Positions 12,022 through 22,738 of a DNA stretch of 64,000 bases are shown piece by piece. The translations under genes and the position numbers were made by a program. The DNA comes from Terana coerulea (taxonomy: Eukaryota; Basidiomycota; Agaricomycetes; Polyporales; Phanerochaetaceae): assembly GCA_024811115.1 (NCBI GenBank), contig JAKOGH010000801.1:120524-184523 (forward strand), in the 5' to 3' direction. Each line of letters opens with the position of its first letter. The first letter of the stretch is position 1. Below the pieces are notes generated by a model. It searched no databases and was not told the DNA's origin. It saw only the letters and a program-made list of their open reading frames with translations.

Positions 12022-12675
12022 GGTCCACAAGATATGTTCTGATGAACAGTCAGACTCTCCTGACTCCGGCAACCTCGAGCTGAGCTGAACTGGGAGGTCT
12101 AGGGACGCTGGGGTATCGCGCGGAAAGCGTGCAGGAGACGCGGAACAATCACAGCTCATCACGCCGACGCGGAGGTCACCACTACATCACGCGTGATGTC
12201 TGTTACTTTGTGACACGCCTGTCACTCTAGTTTGGTGAACTTCGATTATTTTACAGGAACAGCCTCGACGAAACACACCAATATAATTACAACGTAGAGT
12301 ACATCTGCATGACCAGCACAAGAAAATAGCTGTACAGTACAGGCACCAAAAGATCGCCGCGCGGCGCGCAAGCGACTATTCGGGACCAGAGTCCAAGGTG
12401 GTAAAAGTACATTCACAACAAAGTCCGTGCCCCATCGGTCATGCAGTCCCGCTCAGCAGCGAGCGCAGAAACTGTATCACGACAGGCGCACACTAGTCCG
12501 GAAGAGAGTCCGTAGCATCATTACAAGCGTCCAGGCATTGTCACGTAATTTTTGGCGTTATTTCGTTCCGAGTCCGTTTCGTTCCAAGGGTCCATAATCC
12601 GAGCGCATACAGTAACTCGTGAGAGGCATCACGGTCATTCGAGTCCGCATCCATTCGTTTACTTGTCGTAAGTGA
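12022..12675. other. Intergenic: COQ3 promoter and 3' region of the secreted-protein gene
   Basis: A frame extends upstream of the COQ3 start but looks like leader sequence. A perfect palindrome lies at 12184-12199. The rest shows no coding signal. Confidence 0.5.
12184..12199. promoter_or_regulatory. 16-bp perfect palindrome upstream of COQ3
   Basis: The sequence acatcacgcgtgatgt equals its own reverse complement. It sits about 165 bp upstream of the proposed COQ3 start codon. Its centre contains ACGCGT, the MluI cell-cycle box core, and each arm holds ATCAC/GTGAT. A dimeric transcription-factor site is plausible but unproven; chance is possible in a 64-kb window, though a 16-bp perfect palindrome is expected only about once per 65 kb. 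Confidence 0.35.
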
Positions 12676-13843
12676 TTACTTCACGAGATAAAATTCCTGT
12701 CAAAGATGCCTAAGCGACCCGCATTGACGCTGCAAAGGAGACTACTCACGACAGCTTGAGCTGTATTATTGTTGAGTCCGTTGAAGGACTCTACATCGCC
12801 CGTAAAGAAAAGCAGGTTCGCTTGCTTGTGGTAGCCAATAGCCGTATCAACTTTCGCTCCGTCTAGGTTAGTCCAGACCGCTAGTGTTTCACTGTCAGCA
12901 CGATAATCAAACACTTTTACTGCGAACAGTCGGCGTACGCTTTAGCTGGAGCGTCTTCGCATCTACGGTCCAGATCGCCGACGCGCCTTGCGCGCCGGGT
13001 GGAGCGTTTGCCTGAGCTAATCAGAGTGTCAGCGCCATCGAACCCAAAGCTTCGCAGCTTCCGATAGAGCTTACTTTGCGGAACGCTTGCAAAGGGGACC
13101 ACACTGGAGTCCGAGCACACATGAATCTCAGACTTTCGAGGAGCAAAGATGGAGAAACACTCACGCCACGGAGCCCGTACCAATCGTGTCATTCGTTCCT
13201 CCACCAACTAATGCAGGGCCGACGAAGGCTGGGTTCTGCATTCCCAAGTGGATGAGCTAATCATGAGGTCGACGTCACTATTAATGATCACTTGCCGTCG
13301 AAATCAGATCGAATGGTCCCCCTGAGGACGTCGTGGTAATTTTGACTTCGAGGTCTGTTCCAGCCGCGCCATCGACGTCGACAGTGAAGCTAGGCGAGAT
13401 GAGTGCATTCGGGGAGCACGAGCCCTGAAGATACTCACAATCCGGTGTCCGTGTTGTTTACAAGGCCGATCGCGGACGAGCTTGAGACGTTCCTGACTTC
13501 GATGCGACCAGTGAAACTGGAAGAGTCGAGATCTGAATGAGCACATACACCAGAATGAATCGAACAGCGACTCACGTCTTGATACCAGGAGAAGGCGATG
13601 GTGAAGGAGCACGTTTCTCCTTTGAAGCAGGCGTAGGCTCCAGGGCCACTCGACCTGGGAGTATGCGTCCAATGGTCGGAGACCTAGGGGCAAGCCCCGC
13701 TTCAGCCTCTCCGCATTCGTCAAACTCCTCTCCTCTATAGTAAGTCTTCTGCTGAGTAGCCTTCCTTTGGTGGGGCGGGCCTCGACTGTTAGAGCACAGA
13801 GCACTAAGAGTAGACAGAGCGCGGGAAAGCAGCGGACGAGCAT
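12676..13843 (-). CDS. Secreted, lectin-like/hypothetical protein of Agaricomycetes
   Basis: A signal peptide opens the protein (MLVRCFPALCLLLVLCALTVEA), followed by the propeptide-like stretch LTNAERLKRGLP found in many Agaricomycete secreted proteins. Proposed exons are 13586-13843, 13439-13532, 13296-13389, 13165-13235, 13075-13085, 12939-13016, 12750-12880 and 12676-12696, about 252 residues with one base added in exon 1. The mature part has two repeats of a beta-rich module (FTGRIEVRNVSSSS and AIWTVDAKT...WTNLDG). The phase works only if intron 3 uses a GC donor (gcaagt at 13290-13295), and an 11-nt exon at 13075-13085 is needed; that microexon is the weakest join. In exon 1 a C run (gggg on +, 13686-13689) appears one base short, after which the Pro-rich linker resumes in frame. 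Function unknown. Confidence 0.65.
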
Positions 13844-15573
13844 AGTGCCTTCTGCCTCTGCTAGCGATGAAACCGAAGTGACAGGGGGAGGGAGCTCCGT
13901 CTAACGGATACTACCAGTCGGCGGGAAAGGTGACAGGGGCTTGCACCAGACACGGGAGGGAAACGAGTGACGGGGGTGGTGAGGGGGGATATAAAGGAGG
14001 CCGGGATGGCCACAGCGCGGGACGGGACGCAGATGGAGTCTAGGGTGTGGTCTGGCGCCAACGCGAGCCTCTCTGATCATGATATGCGCGCGGCATTTGG
14101 AACATGACGAACGCGCGGGGCGGAAGCATTTCTTGGACGATGGAGACTGCTGGAGACTCGACGGGTGGCTCTTGCGGCGAAGCTGGGCCGGCCGCGCCAC
14201 ACGTGACCGCCCTTTGCAGCTTGGTGCACGGCGAACCGAGGCCGTTCGGCGCCCTTTATGGTATGCAATTGAGTCGCATGCGCTGAGGTGGGAGAGACCC
14301 GCTCTGCACAGACGGCCTCGCACCAGCCACGCGCCGCGATGCCGACCGCACGGCGAGCAAGCTAAATTTCAATGAACGTGCGCCACAGGGCGGAATGGGA
14401 ATCAGAAGATGCAGGAGTGCACAGATCGATATTTGAGCTCATCGACCTATTCAACCCTGTATCTGGCTGTCTCGCTCGCCACTGTGGAACACAATTGTAA
14501 GCTTTCCAACGATGAATGAGGTCTCGCGCACCAGTGACTTGCAGCTACCAATTTCACTGACAAGGAGGTTGCTAGGCGGTGAAGAGGGACAAGTGTGTGC
14601 CTAGCGGGCCAGGAGAGGCAATCTTGCAGCGTGCCCGAAATCGTGCCGCCTTCGCGCTGAAAATTTGTCGGATGCAACGACCATATCGGACATGTTATGG
14701 CACCTCCGGATTGGATTCACGGCCCCAGAATTCCGCATCATGTCCAAGAATGAGCGACCAAAAGCAAAGTACTTAGTAAGGGCGTCCCGCTTCAAAGAGA
14801 CCGAAAGGCGAGTGCATGCCTCGACGTGGAGATAGCAGAGCAAGATGCGCTGACGCTAGGCTGGCGCGCTGGCAAGCGTTGGCGCAGACGCGGGGCGCCG
14901 GTGGCGCATCAATGTGTCGGTCCGTCGTGGCAATTGATCCGCTCTTTCCTTCAGTGGAGTCCCCAGTAGCTTTGTGGCTGTCGGCCGCGGCCTGCTAATA
15001 TATTCTTCAGCCGTGGGATGTCAAAACGTACGTATCATGTATGGACAACACGGGCCTTGTACAGTCTGTGAGAGGATTTCGACCGGATCGGCGACAGCAA
15101 AGCGCTAGCATGCTATGTCACCTATGTGGTGCCAGTCTAGACTGTAGCGACAAATCCTGAACGGCCGATGTCAGTCGGCGAAGCCACGAAGCTTGAGCAT
15201 ATGAACATATGTATTCAACGGATCAGCGAGATATGCAGTTCTGTCTACGATTATATTACAACATAATGTTACACAGTCATGTCATGAATGTCCGAACGGA
15301 CGTGCGATGATGGGCGAGGAGCGCGAGGACAAGGTCGTGAGATGATGAGACAGATGACGGAGAGAGAAGAGAAAGGAATTCAATGGGGGTATTGCGACCA
15401 AAGAGCAAAGAATAGGGTATGCACAGAATGATAGCAGAGAAGCAGGGAACGGTGACCAATGATCCATGCGTGATGCTGGTGCTGAGACAGGCCGCAGTTG
15501 AAGAGGAAGTAGGCGTAGAAAGATGGCGAGGAAAGAAAGCCCTAATGAGGATCCAGGATGGTGGCCTTCACTC
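13844..15573. other. Intergenic, about 1.7 kb
   Basis: The first 500 bases are G-rich and probably hold the promoter of the secreted-protein gene. The remainder, to 15573, is the 3' side of the membrane-anchored protein gene. Open frames here lack motifs and overlap on both strands, as expected in GC-rich DNA. No RNA gene recognised. Confidence 0.45.
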
Positions 15574-16606
15574 TTAGCTCATCAGTCGCTCGCCCCAGAC
15601 GAGTCGATGTTGGTGCGCCCTTACGGCGCCGCGGAGCGTAATCCAGGCAATCCACATGCACGTGCAGAACGCCAACGCAAAGAGAAAGCGCTGGGAACGA
15701 ACGCACAGTCAGCAACTGAGTACTGTGGCGATGCAAATACCAAACGGGAATGCCGTCGGAACAGCGGCGAAGGGAGAAGCGCGGTCACAAAAAGGAGGAC
15801 GGACTCACGATGAGGACCTTCCAGCGCGCGCTGACGGGGGCATTCGAAGTGAAGATGATCGTGCGCAGCCGGAGGGGTATCGGCGTGTTGAGCCATTCGA
15901 GGCTCTCGACGAGCTCCTGCGCCTGCAGACACCACAGATTTCAGTCCCCACTGCACAGGCATGCGATTGTGTGCATCTACGAACCTTGTCGCGCCCACGC
16001 TCGTAGACATGTCGTATGTGCTTCACCTGGCTGCCTACTTCAGGTAGCTCCGCACCGAGCTCCTGCAGCGCACTCAGGTCATTGTGCAGCGCATCGTGTA
16101 TGTACGGTATCGTCGACGTGAGCGCCATCGTAGAGCGCCGCTGCGTTTGCTACTCGGAGAGAAACGCCAATCCATGTCAGCACCATGGCAATACAGGCGC
16201 CCTACGCGACAGGCTGCACGCACCGAGAGCCCTTGTACGACCTCGCGCAGCAGGTTGTCGATGGCCCGGGAGTTACTGAGGTCTTGAGCGAGCTTCCCCT
16301 AGAGAACGGTGGGCAGAGGCGGCGTGTGAGCGTGTGCGGCGGAGTCGGTCGGTCGCAGCTCGGCCGAGCTTACCTCCAGTTCTTTGATTTGGACTTCGTG
16401 ATGGAGCGCACGCTGACTGGCCGCAGCGAGGGCGGCATCTACGCTGCTGCAGAGCGAGGCCGTCGGCGCGGTCAGCGATACGTATGTATCGTGCAAGTGT
16501 GGACGGCATACCTCGTCGAGGGAATAGACGAGCCGGGCTCTGCGCTGTCGAGACTCCCGAGCGGTGTCGATGCCCTCTTGTCTGTTGGCACGGTGAGGTA
16601 GTCCAT
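15574..16606 (-). CDS. Small coiled-coil protein with a C-terminal membrane anchor, unknown function
   Basis: Six exons (16512-16606, 16374-16446, 16224-16298, 15985-16140, 15809-15922, 15574-15690) join in perfect phase to 209 residues. The start is MDYLTVPTDKRAS. The N-terminal two thirds are helical with heptad-like patterns (SSVDAALAAASQRALHHEVQ, KELEGKLAQDLSNSRAIDNL). The last exon encodes a single hydrophobic segment (FLFALAFCTCMWIAWITL) followed by a basic end, RGAVRAHQHRLVWGERLMS. This is the layout of a tail-anchored or single-pass type II-like membrane protein on the ER, nuclear envelope or mitochondria. I do not recognise the family. Every splice site is consensus and the frame has no break, so this is a real gene. 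Confidence 0.75.
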
Positions 16607-17113
16607 GGTCGTGTAAAAAGAGACAACAGGGCAGTCTTTCAAGCAATTGGACGGGGCGTGGTCTTCACCCAGCGGATAGACTAGCTTGCTGCTTCAGGCA
16701 CGACTGGCTTTGGCGAAGTGAGAGGAGGAAAACGAATGCCGGTAGGAGAGGAAGAGATGGGGAAAGGAAACGTTGGCCGCAGATAGGCGTACAAGCCTGG
16801 GGGCAATAGTTATGCTACAAGTGAAGGATGGGATGCAGGTCTGCAAGCAGAACAGGATCCTCGGGAGCCCGGTGCGCTTGGGCTTTAATGCTAATGTGCG
16901 TCTAATAGAAGCGCAGCCGCATGGTGATCGCACGTGGCGAGATTTGCCACTGACGCACCCGCAAAAGGCAACTTTAGAGAATCAGAACTTCCGTCATCAC
17001 TAACCCCACAACGTGGGCGGTAGAAACACATAATTGCAGCGTTGTATTACTCTGACTTCCACAACGTGCTTTGTACTCGCGCTACACCGTACAGCAACAA
17101 AAGAAAGTAGAAG
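16607..17113. other. Divergent intergenic region
   Basis: The gap separates two genes that start in opposite directions and so should carry both promoters. No TATA box or coding sequence was identified. Confidence 0.45.
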
Positions 17114-17718
17114 ATGGCTTTTACACGTGCACAGCTGCTCGCTGAGGCTGAGGCTCTGTGCAAAGACTTTGCGAACAAGGCACCACTGCCTGATTTGCTG
17201 TCTCACTTCTCGGCCACCCACCAAATCTCCGCCCTGGAGCATGGCGAGCCATTCCTTGCACCGTTTCTCGGGAGGCAATTCACAGGTAGAGAAGGCCCAT
17301 CGTCCGTGCAAGCATACTTCACTCTCTTGCAAAAATACCTAACATACGACAATATGACCTTTGGTAAGAGCTGCCGTTCTATGCATGTGAAGACGTCGGA
17401 CCTAATAATGAGATACGTATCAGGTGAGTGGGTGGTAGACGCAGAAGGGAAGAAAGTCTCTGTCAAGGGCAAGGCCAAGTTTGAGTGGATTGAGGGTCGT
17501 GGGAAGGGAAACTGGTGGAACGAGCAATTCCTGTATGTTCTCGACTTCGACGACGAGGGGAAGATCACGGACTATCAGGTGTGGGCGGACTCTGGTGCGG
17601 CGTACCTTGCGTGGAAAGGTACTCTAAACGAAGTACGCGAGGTGAGTTGTCTTCTATCAAGAATATGAAGCATCACTCACACCATTTTCTCCAGAATCGC
17701 CCCGACCCCGTAAGCTGA
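17114..17718 (+). CDS. SnoaL/NTF2-like small protein
   Basis: Exon 1 begins at ATG 17114 (MAFTRAQLLAEAEALCKDF) and a final 24-base exon lies at 17695-17718 after a gtgagt...ccag intron. The protein has the cone-shaped SnoaL/NTF2 pattern: an N-terminal helix, then strands VSVKGKAKFEWIEG and NEQFLYVLDFDDEGKITDY, ending QVWADSGAAYL. Members include polyketide cyclases, hydratases and proteins without known substrate; no catalytic residues can be assigned here. Bases 17364-17423 (gtaaga...tatcag) form a 60-nt in-frame cassette with good splice sites. Removing it gives 163 residues and joins MTFG to EWVVDAEG, which is more family-like than the 183-residue unspliced form. Both can be translated. 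Confidence 0.8.
17364..17423 (+). other. Phase-neutral 60-nt intron or cassette in the SnoaL-like gene
   Basis: It starts gtaaga and ends tatcag, is exactly 20 codons and contains no stop. The 20 residues it would encode (KSCRS... to ...YVSG) interrupt a strand region of the fold, so splicing is the preferred reading. Confidence 0.6.
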
Positions 17719-18435
17719 GCTTTATAGAATCATCTCGCTAATTCATGGCCTCAAATGAGACACGGATGTATGTCACAGCTGTAATATCTGGTCAATGAGG
17801 AGCTGGAAGTCCAAATCGTAAGGAGATCTGCAAAATTTGGCCGTTCATTTCCGCAGTGCACGTTGGCATCCTCATGTCCGCGATCCTGTGCCTTAGCACT
17901 GCAATCACAGCTAGTCATCAACAAATGAAGAACAAACACTAAAGGATGGATAGAATTGTCAAACGCAGGTGGGAGTAATCCATGGTTGTGTAGACGGCAT
18001 CTTGTGGTCACCATGAAGCAATTTGACGGGTTTCACCGATCAAATGGTAAGGGGTAGTTTCGGTCATGCTCAACAGCCTCGATCTAAGAACTTCAGGCTT
18101 AAGAATTCGAACGAAAGGGTCTATTCTCGCATGCATACTGAAAGTAAACACCGGTAAGTAAGTGCCAAGCATTGAACAGCAAGCCAGATACCGTAGTGCC
18201 TTCGATTTAGCGCCATAATTGGCTGAACTGACTGAATGCTGCATATTGTTCACATTAACCACTAAGAATAATGTCAACAAGAATCTGTCATAAAAATGCA
18301 TACGTGGAGGTGTCGTCGGGGAAAGGTCGAGAACAAATAAGCGCCGAAAGCTCATTGATTGCCTCCGGAGTCAGGCGCCGAAACCTGAACACAGCCTGAA
18401 CCTGGCTTGAACTGCTGTCTTCACCAACCCACACG
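17719..18435. other. Intergenic
   Basis: AT-richer than the flanks. It presumably holds the 3' UTR of the SnoaL-like gene and the PMT4 promoter. No supported coding or RNA feature. Confidence 0.45.
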
Positions 18436-21254
18436 ATGTCTGGTCCTCACGACGTAGGCATACGACAAAGGGCTCGCGTGGGCCCCCCAGGTCGCTCTCC
18501 TGGCCCTGCTAGCCCGAGCGAGGTCGACGATGATCACCTCGCGGTCACACGCGAGGTGAGTGACACGTATCCAACCTACTGTACCACGCTGACTTTTGTG
18601 CACCGTAACTCTAGAACAGAGAACGCGAGAGCTACTCATTCGAGAAGATTCTGGAGACCCAAGAGGCCAGTGTTGCTCTGGTAGCGGTGCTTACCCTGCT
18701 GGCGTTCGCGCTTCGGTTCTACAAAATCAACCACCCAGACCAAGTTGTGTACGTCCCCATCCCTGTCGAACCCTAGAAGCACTATAAACGTGTTCTTATC
18801 CCGCAGATTCGACGAGGTTCACTTCGGAAAGTTCGCAGCACATTACATATCAAGAGAATACTACTTCGACGTGCATCCGCCCCTCACAAAGCTCCTCTTC
18901 GGTCTTGCGGGCTGGTTTGTCGGCTTCGACGGCAAGTTCAAATTCGAGAACATTGGTGACAGCTATACCGACAACCATGTACCCTACGTCGGCATGCGGG
19001 CGCTCCCTGCGCTTTTTGGCAGCTTGACTATCCCAGTCGTGTATGCAATCATGAAGGAGAGCGGCTACTCGAACATCATTGCGGCATTCTCTGCGAGTCT
19101 AATTCTGTTCGGTGCGTGTCTTGCTCTTGCTGCTGAATTCACGCTTACAATACATTCAGACAATGCGCACATTGCTCAATCTCGACTAATTCTGCTAGAT
19201 GCTCCCCTGATCCTCTTTATGGCCCTGACCATCTACTCTTACGTCCGTTTCCGCAAGCTGCGATATCTGTACGTCACCAATCACCGTTGTTACGGTATGA
19301 CTGAGCTTGAGATACAACAGTGAATTCTCTCCTGCTTGGTGGGGTTGGCTTCTTGCCACTGGGACCTTCATGGCGTGCACCTGGGCATCCAAAGTCAACG
19401 GTATCCTGACGGTCGCTTGCATTGGAATTGCGGTTGTGATTGACTTGTGGGATATTCTGGACATCAAAAAGGGCCATAGTATGGTACGTGCACTTTCTAG
19501 GTGCAAATTCAGTAGTGATAGCTCATGACCATCCCCGTAGGATTATTTCTGGAAGCATTTCACTGCTCGCGCAACCGGTTTCATCGCATTGCCCATCGTG
19601 ATTTACCTCTTCGTCTTCTGGATTCACTTGTCCATCCTCACCTACTCTGGACCTGGTGACACCTTCATGAGCCCCGGGTTTCAGGAGACCCTCCGCGACA
19701 ACGAGCTGCTTATGAACAGCCAAGGTAGCGGATATTTGTACTCTTGAGTTTTCTTGTGCTGACCTGTATACAGAGATCCGCTACTTCGATACTCTTACGA
19801 TCAAGCACAAGGATACCAAGGTCTTCTTGCACTCTCACCCCGAGCGCTATCCTCTGAAGTACGACGACGGCCGTATCAGCAGTCAAGGCCAGCAAGTCAC
19901 TGGTTACGCACACGACGACATCAATAATAACTGGCAGATCATCCCCACCAAGGCCCTCCCGGAAACGGGACGCGGCCGCATTGTGCGCCACGACGACATC
20001 ATACAGCTATTGCACGTCAACACGCAGACCGTACTAATGACACATGACGTCGCATCGCCGACAATGCCCACCAACGAGGAAGTCACAACCTGGCCCAAGG
20101 ATGACCATTCGCGTTACAACGACACATTGTTCTATCTGCGTATGGTCGACGCCAACCAGGGTGCTGCGTGGAAAACCAAGTCGGGTCACTTTAAGCTCGT
20201 TCACGTCCCTACCAAAGTGGCAGTGTGGACCACCCCGGACAGCTCCCTGAATGGGCGTTCAACCAGCAGGAGGTGAATGGGAAGAAGGAGATCAATGACA
20301 AGACGACGATTTGGTATGCGAATGATATCATTGCAACTGAGGGTAAGTATGTTGAACATTACACCAATGTTTTCACTGACTTTCTTGCTGTAGAAGGTGA
20401 GACGAAAACCCCAGAGGAGCTTGGACACAAGGAGCCGAAGAAGATGAACTTCTTCAAGAAGTTCGGTGAGCTGCAAATCCTCATGTTGCAACACAACGCC
20501 GGCCTCGTCGCGTCACATCCATACGCCAGCGGTCCCTTCAACTGGCCTTTCCTCGTGAGCGGTATCAGCTTCTGGACGCAGACAGAAGGCCAGAAGCAGA
20601 TCTACCTCATCGGCAACCTGGTTGGCTGGCTTGCGAGCACGTTTGGCGTCGCGATCTTCATCGGCATCCTGGGTGCAGACCTTCTTGCGCGTCGCCGCGG
20701 AGTCGAGGCCATTCCTGAGGGTGCGTTTTTCCTCTTGTTTTAATTAGTCTGTACTAACCCATCTTGGTAACTTTGCAGCCGTGCGCAACCGGCTGTGGAA
20801 CTCAACGGGCTTTTTCTTGCTAGTGTGGGCGGTGCACTACTTCCCGTTCTATCTCATGGGCCGTCAGTTATTCCTGCATCACTACCTGCCGTCGCACCTC
20901 GCGTCCTCGCTCGTTGCAGGCGCGGTGCTGCACTTCGTGCTAAGCGAGACGATTAACTACCCGATCTCGCTACGCGGGCCCGCGACACGCGTTCGCCAGC
21001 GCCAGTACTCGGACGTCGGCATGAAGGGCCCCATTGTCGTAGCAACCTTCGCGCTCGCGATGTTCGGGTTGTTTGTGTACCTCGCGCCGCTGACGTATGG
21101 AACTCCTGGGTGCGTCCCTTTTCGCACACTCTTTCACATGCAAGCGTGGCTGACGATAAATATTTACAGATTGACGGGTGAGCAGGTGAACGCGCGCCGG
21201 CTGCTTAACACCTGGACGCTGCACTTTGCAGCGAAAAAGACGGACCATACGTGA
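18436..21254 (+). CDS. PMT4: Protein O-mannosyltransferase, PMT4 subfamily
   Basis: Ten exons (18436-18555, 18615-18748, 18807-19111, 19160-19268, 19321-19483, 19541-19724, 19774-20342, 20394-20720, 20779-21109, 21170-21254) give about 775 residues, close to yeast Pmt4 (762). The protein starts MSGPHDVG, has a first membrane segment (VALVAVLTLLAFALRF), then the loop-1 motif FDEVHFGKFA with the Asp-Glu pair needed for mannose transfer, multiple membrane spans, a lumenal MIR region (residues about 330-530, e.g. LHSHPERYPLKYDDG) and C-terminal spans. It transfers mannose from dolichyl-phosphate-mannose to Ser/Thr of secreted and membrane proteins in the ER. Near 20227-20235 (ggaccaccccgg) one C appears to be missing: VAVWT is followed in another frame by HPGQLPEWAFNQQE. 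Confidence 0.95.
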
Positions 21255-21807
21255 TACCTTTCGTTGGGTTGGTTGCTTTGTCTTATGTAAATATTCCGTC
21301 ACGCTTTCCCTGCTTTCTGACTGCGTATATGCGCGTAATATATCTACTGTACGATACCTTGCACTCTCGGAACCGCGCGATCAAAACGTTGGGCCAATGA
21401 GTCCCTTGGGCGTCTCGCGACTTGCACTCACCCTTCATCTTGCCTCCGCCCACTTCCTTCGCCACTCCGCCAACAGGTCGTTATATGCGTCGAAGTTGTG
21501 CCGGAATCCCTTCTGTATACCATTTCTGTCTATTCTACAGATTATAGGTGACCCATAGCGCAAGGTGAGCGTTGAATAGCGTGTGGCCGCTGGAACGCGA
21601 CTTGGCTTAATACGTTTACCCACGACGTCCCGGCACAGGGATTGGATGTGCGTCACAGTTCGGTTTGCTAGGCAGGTCAGTATGCAATATTTCCACAACA
21701 TCTTCAGTCGTCCTGATAGTCAAACTCGTGCCTTAAGTTCCTTGCCTCTACACATTGACTGGATTTCAATTGCAAGCTATCTCAGCCATGTTCAAGACCG
21801 TATATAT

Positions 21808-22117
21808 CGGCGATCGACCCTGAACACATGTGACCGGAGGCAGCTCGGTGCTCCACAGCCTTTGTGGCGTCAGGGACGTCCGCATATTCTTCATTTGTTG
21901 ATGACTTCACTTGTGAGACATTTTAGGCTTCAACAATGACTTGGCTTTGACTGCGATCCGTACATGCTATGCCACTACGCCCGTTCTCCCGAACACACTC
22001 CACCGTTAGCCTCCTTTAGCAGGTGTGTTTCACGCTATGTTAGTCTGCGCAGGCAAATCTTGATCGCGCGCTTGTTTCGGGTATATTTCAGCGCGAAACG
22101 CGTCGCGCGCGTCCTCC
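21808..22117 (+). repeat. Diverged direct repeat, copy A
   Basis: Two blocks match copy B in the same order: cggcgatcgaccctga with cacagcctttgtggcgtcag, and ctgcgcaggcaaatc with cttgtttcgggta. The middle is strongly diverged. Several differences relative to B are C-to-T or G-to-A (tatatttcag against tacgcctcag). Confidence 0.6.
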
Positions 22118-22463
22118 CAAGACGGTCCAACCATCGATGGAAAGCTCGCGCAATCGTCGAGAGTGCGAGAGCGTCAGCGAAATGTAGTGTTTCGTGTCGC
22201 TGCAGCCGTTCGCCTGGAACCCCTAAGGTTTTGTGACGTGGTAATAACCGTCAGGGCCTCTGAGACATCCCTCGGCGCGTAAGTACTTACTACGTTTCGT
22301 GCACATGGATTGGTTTCAGCAACTCATTCATTCGGCAGGTTTGATAGTTAGGACAGTAGACTTCAATTTCATCCCAATGGGCCATGACCAACCATACACA
22401 GCAAGCCCATACATAAGCTTATCTCGATCCCTAATAATCCCAGACTTGTCTGGGACCACACCA

Positions 22464-22738
22464 CCGGCGATCGACCCTGAGCATAGGGACCCCGGAGGCA
22501 GTTCGGCTCCCACAGCCTTTGTGGCGTCAGGTACGTCTGTCACTGCCCTCCCACTCATCGATATCGCTTGAACATAGGTTTAGACTTTACTTGCCCGACG
22601 TACGGACTGCCGCAATCGCCGTCATTCCGCGCAAGCTCCTTCCGCCCTGTGCGCACTCTTCACACTGGCCCTGCCTGCGCAGGCAAATCGCGACAGGGCC
22701 CTTGTTTCGGGTACGCCTCAGCACGAGGCGCGTCCTGT
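22464..22738 (+). repeat. Diverged direct repeat, copy B
   Basis: This is the partner of copy A about 640-660 bp upstream. It is GC-richer and may be the less mutated copy. No terminal inverted repeat or coding capacity was seen, so the origin (old transposon relic or local duplication) is open. Confidence 0.6.

Noticed and set aside
13985..13996. tataaag on the plus strand upstream of the secreted-protein gene
   Set aside because: It points away from the gene that starts at 13843 on the minus strand, and no plus-strand gene starts just downstream.
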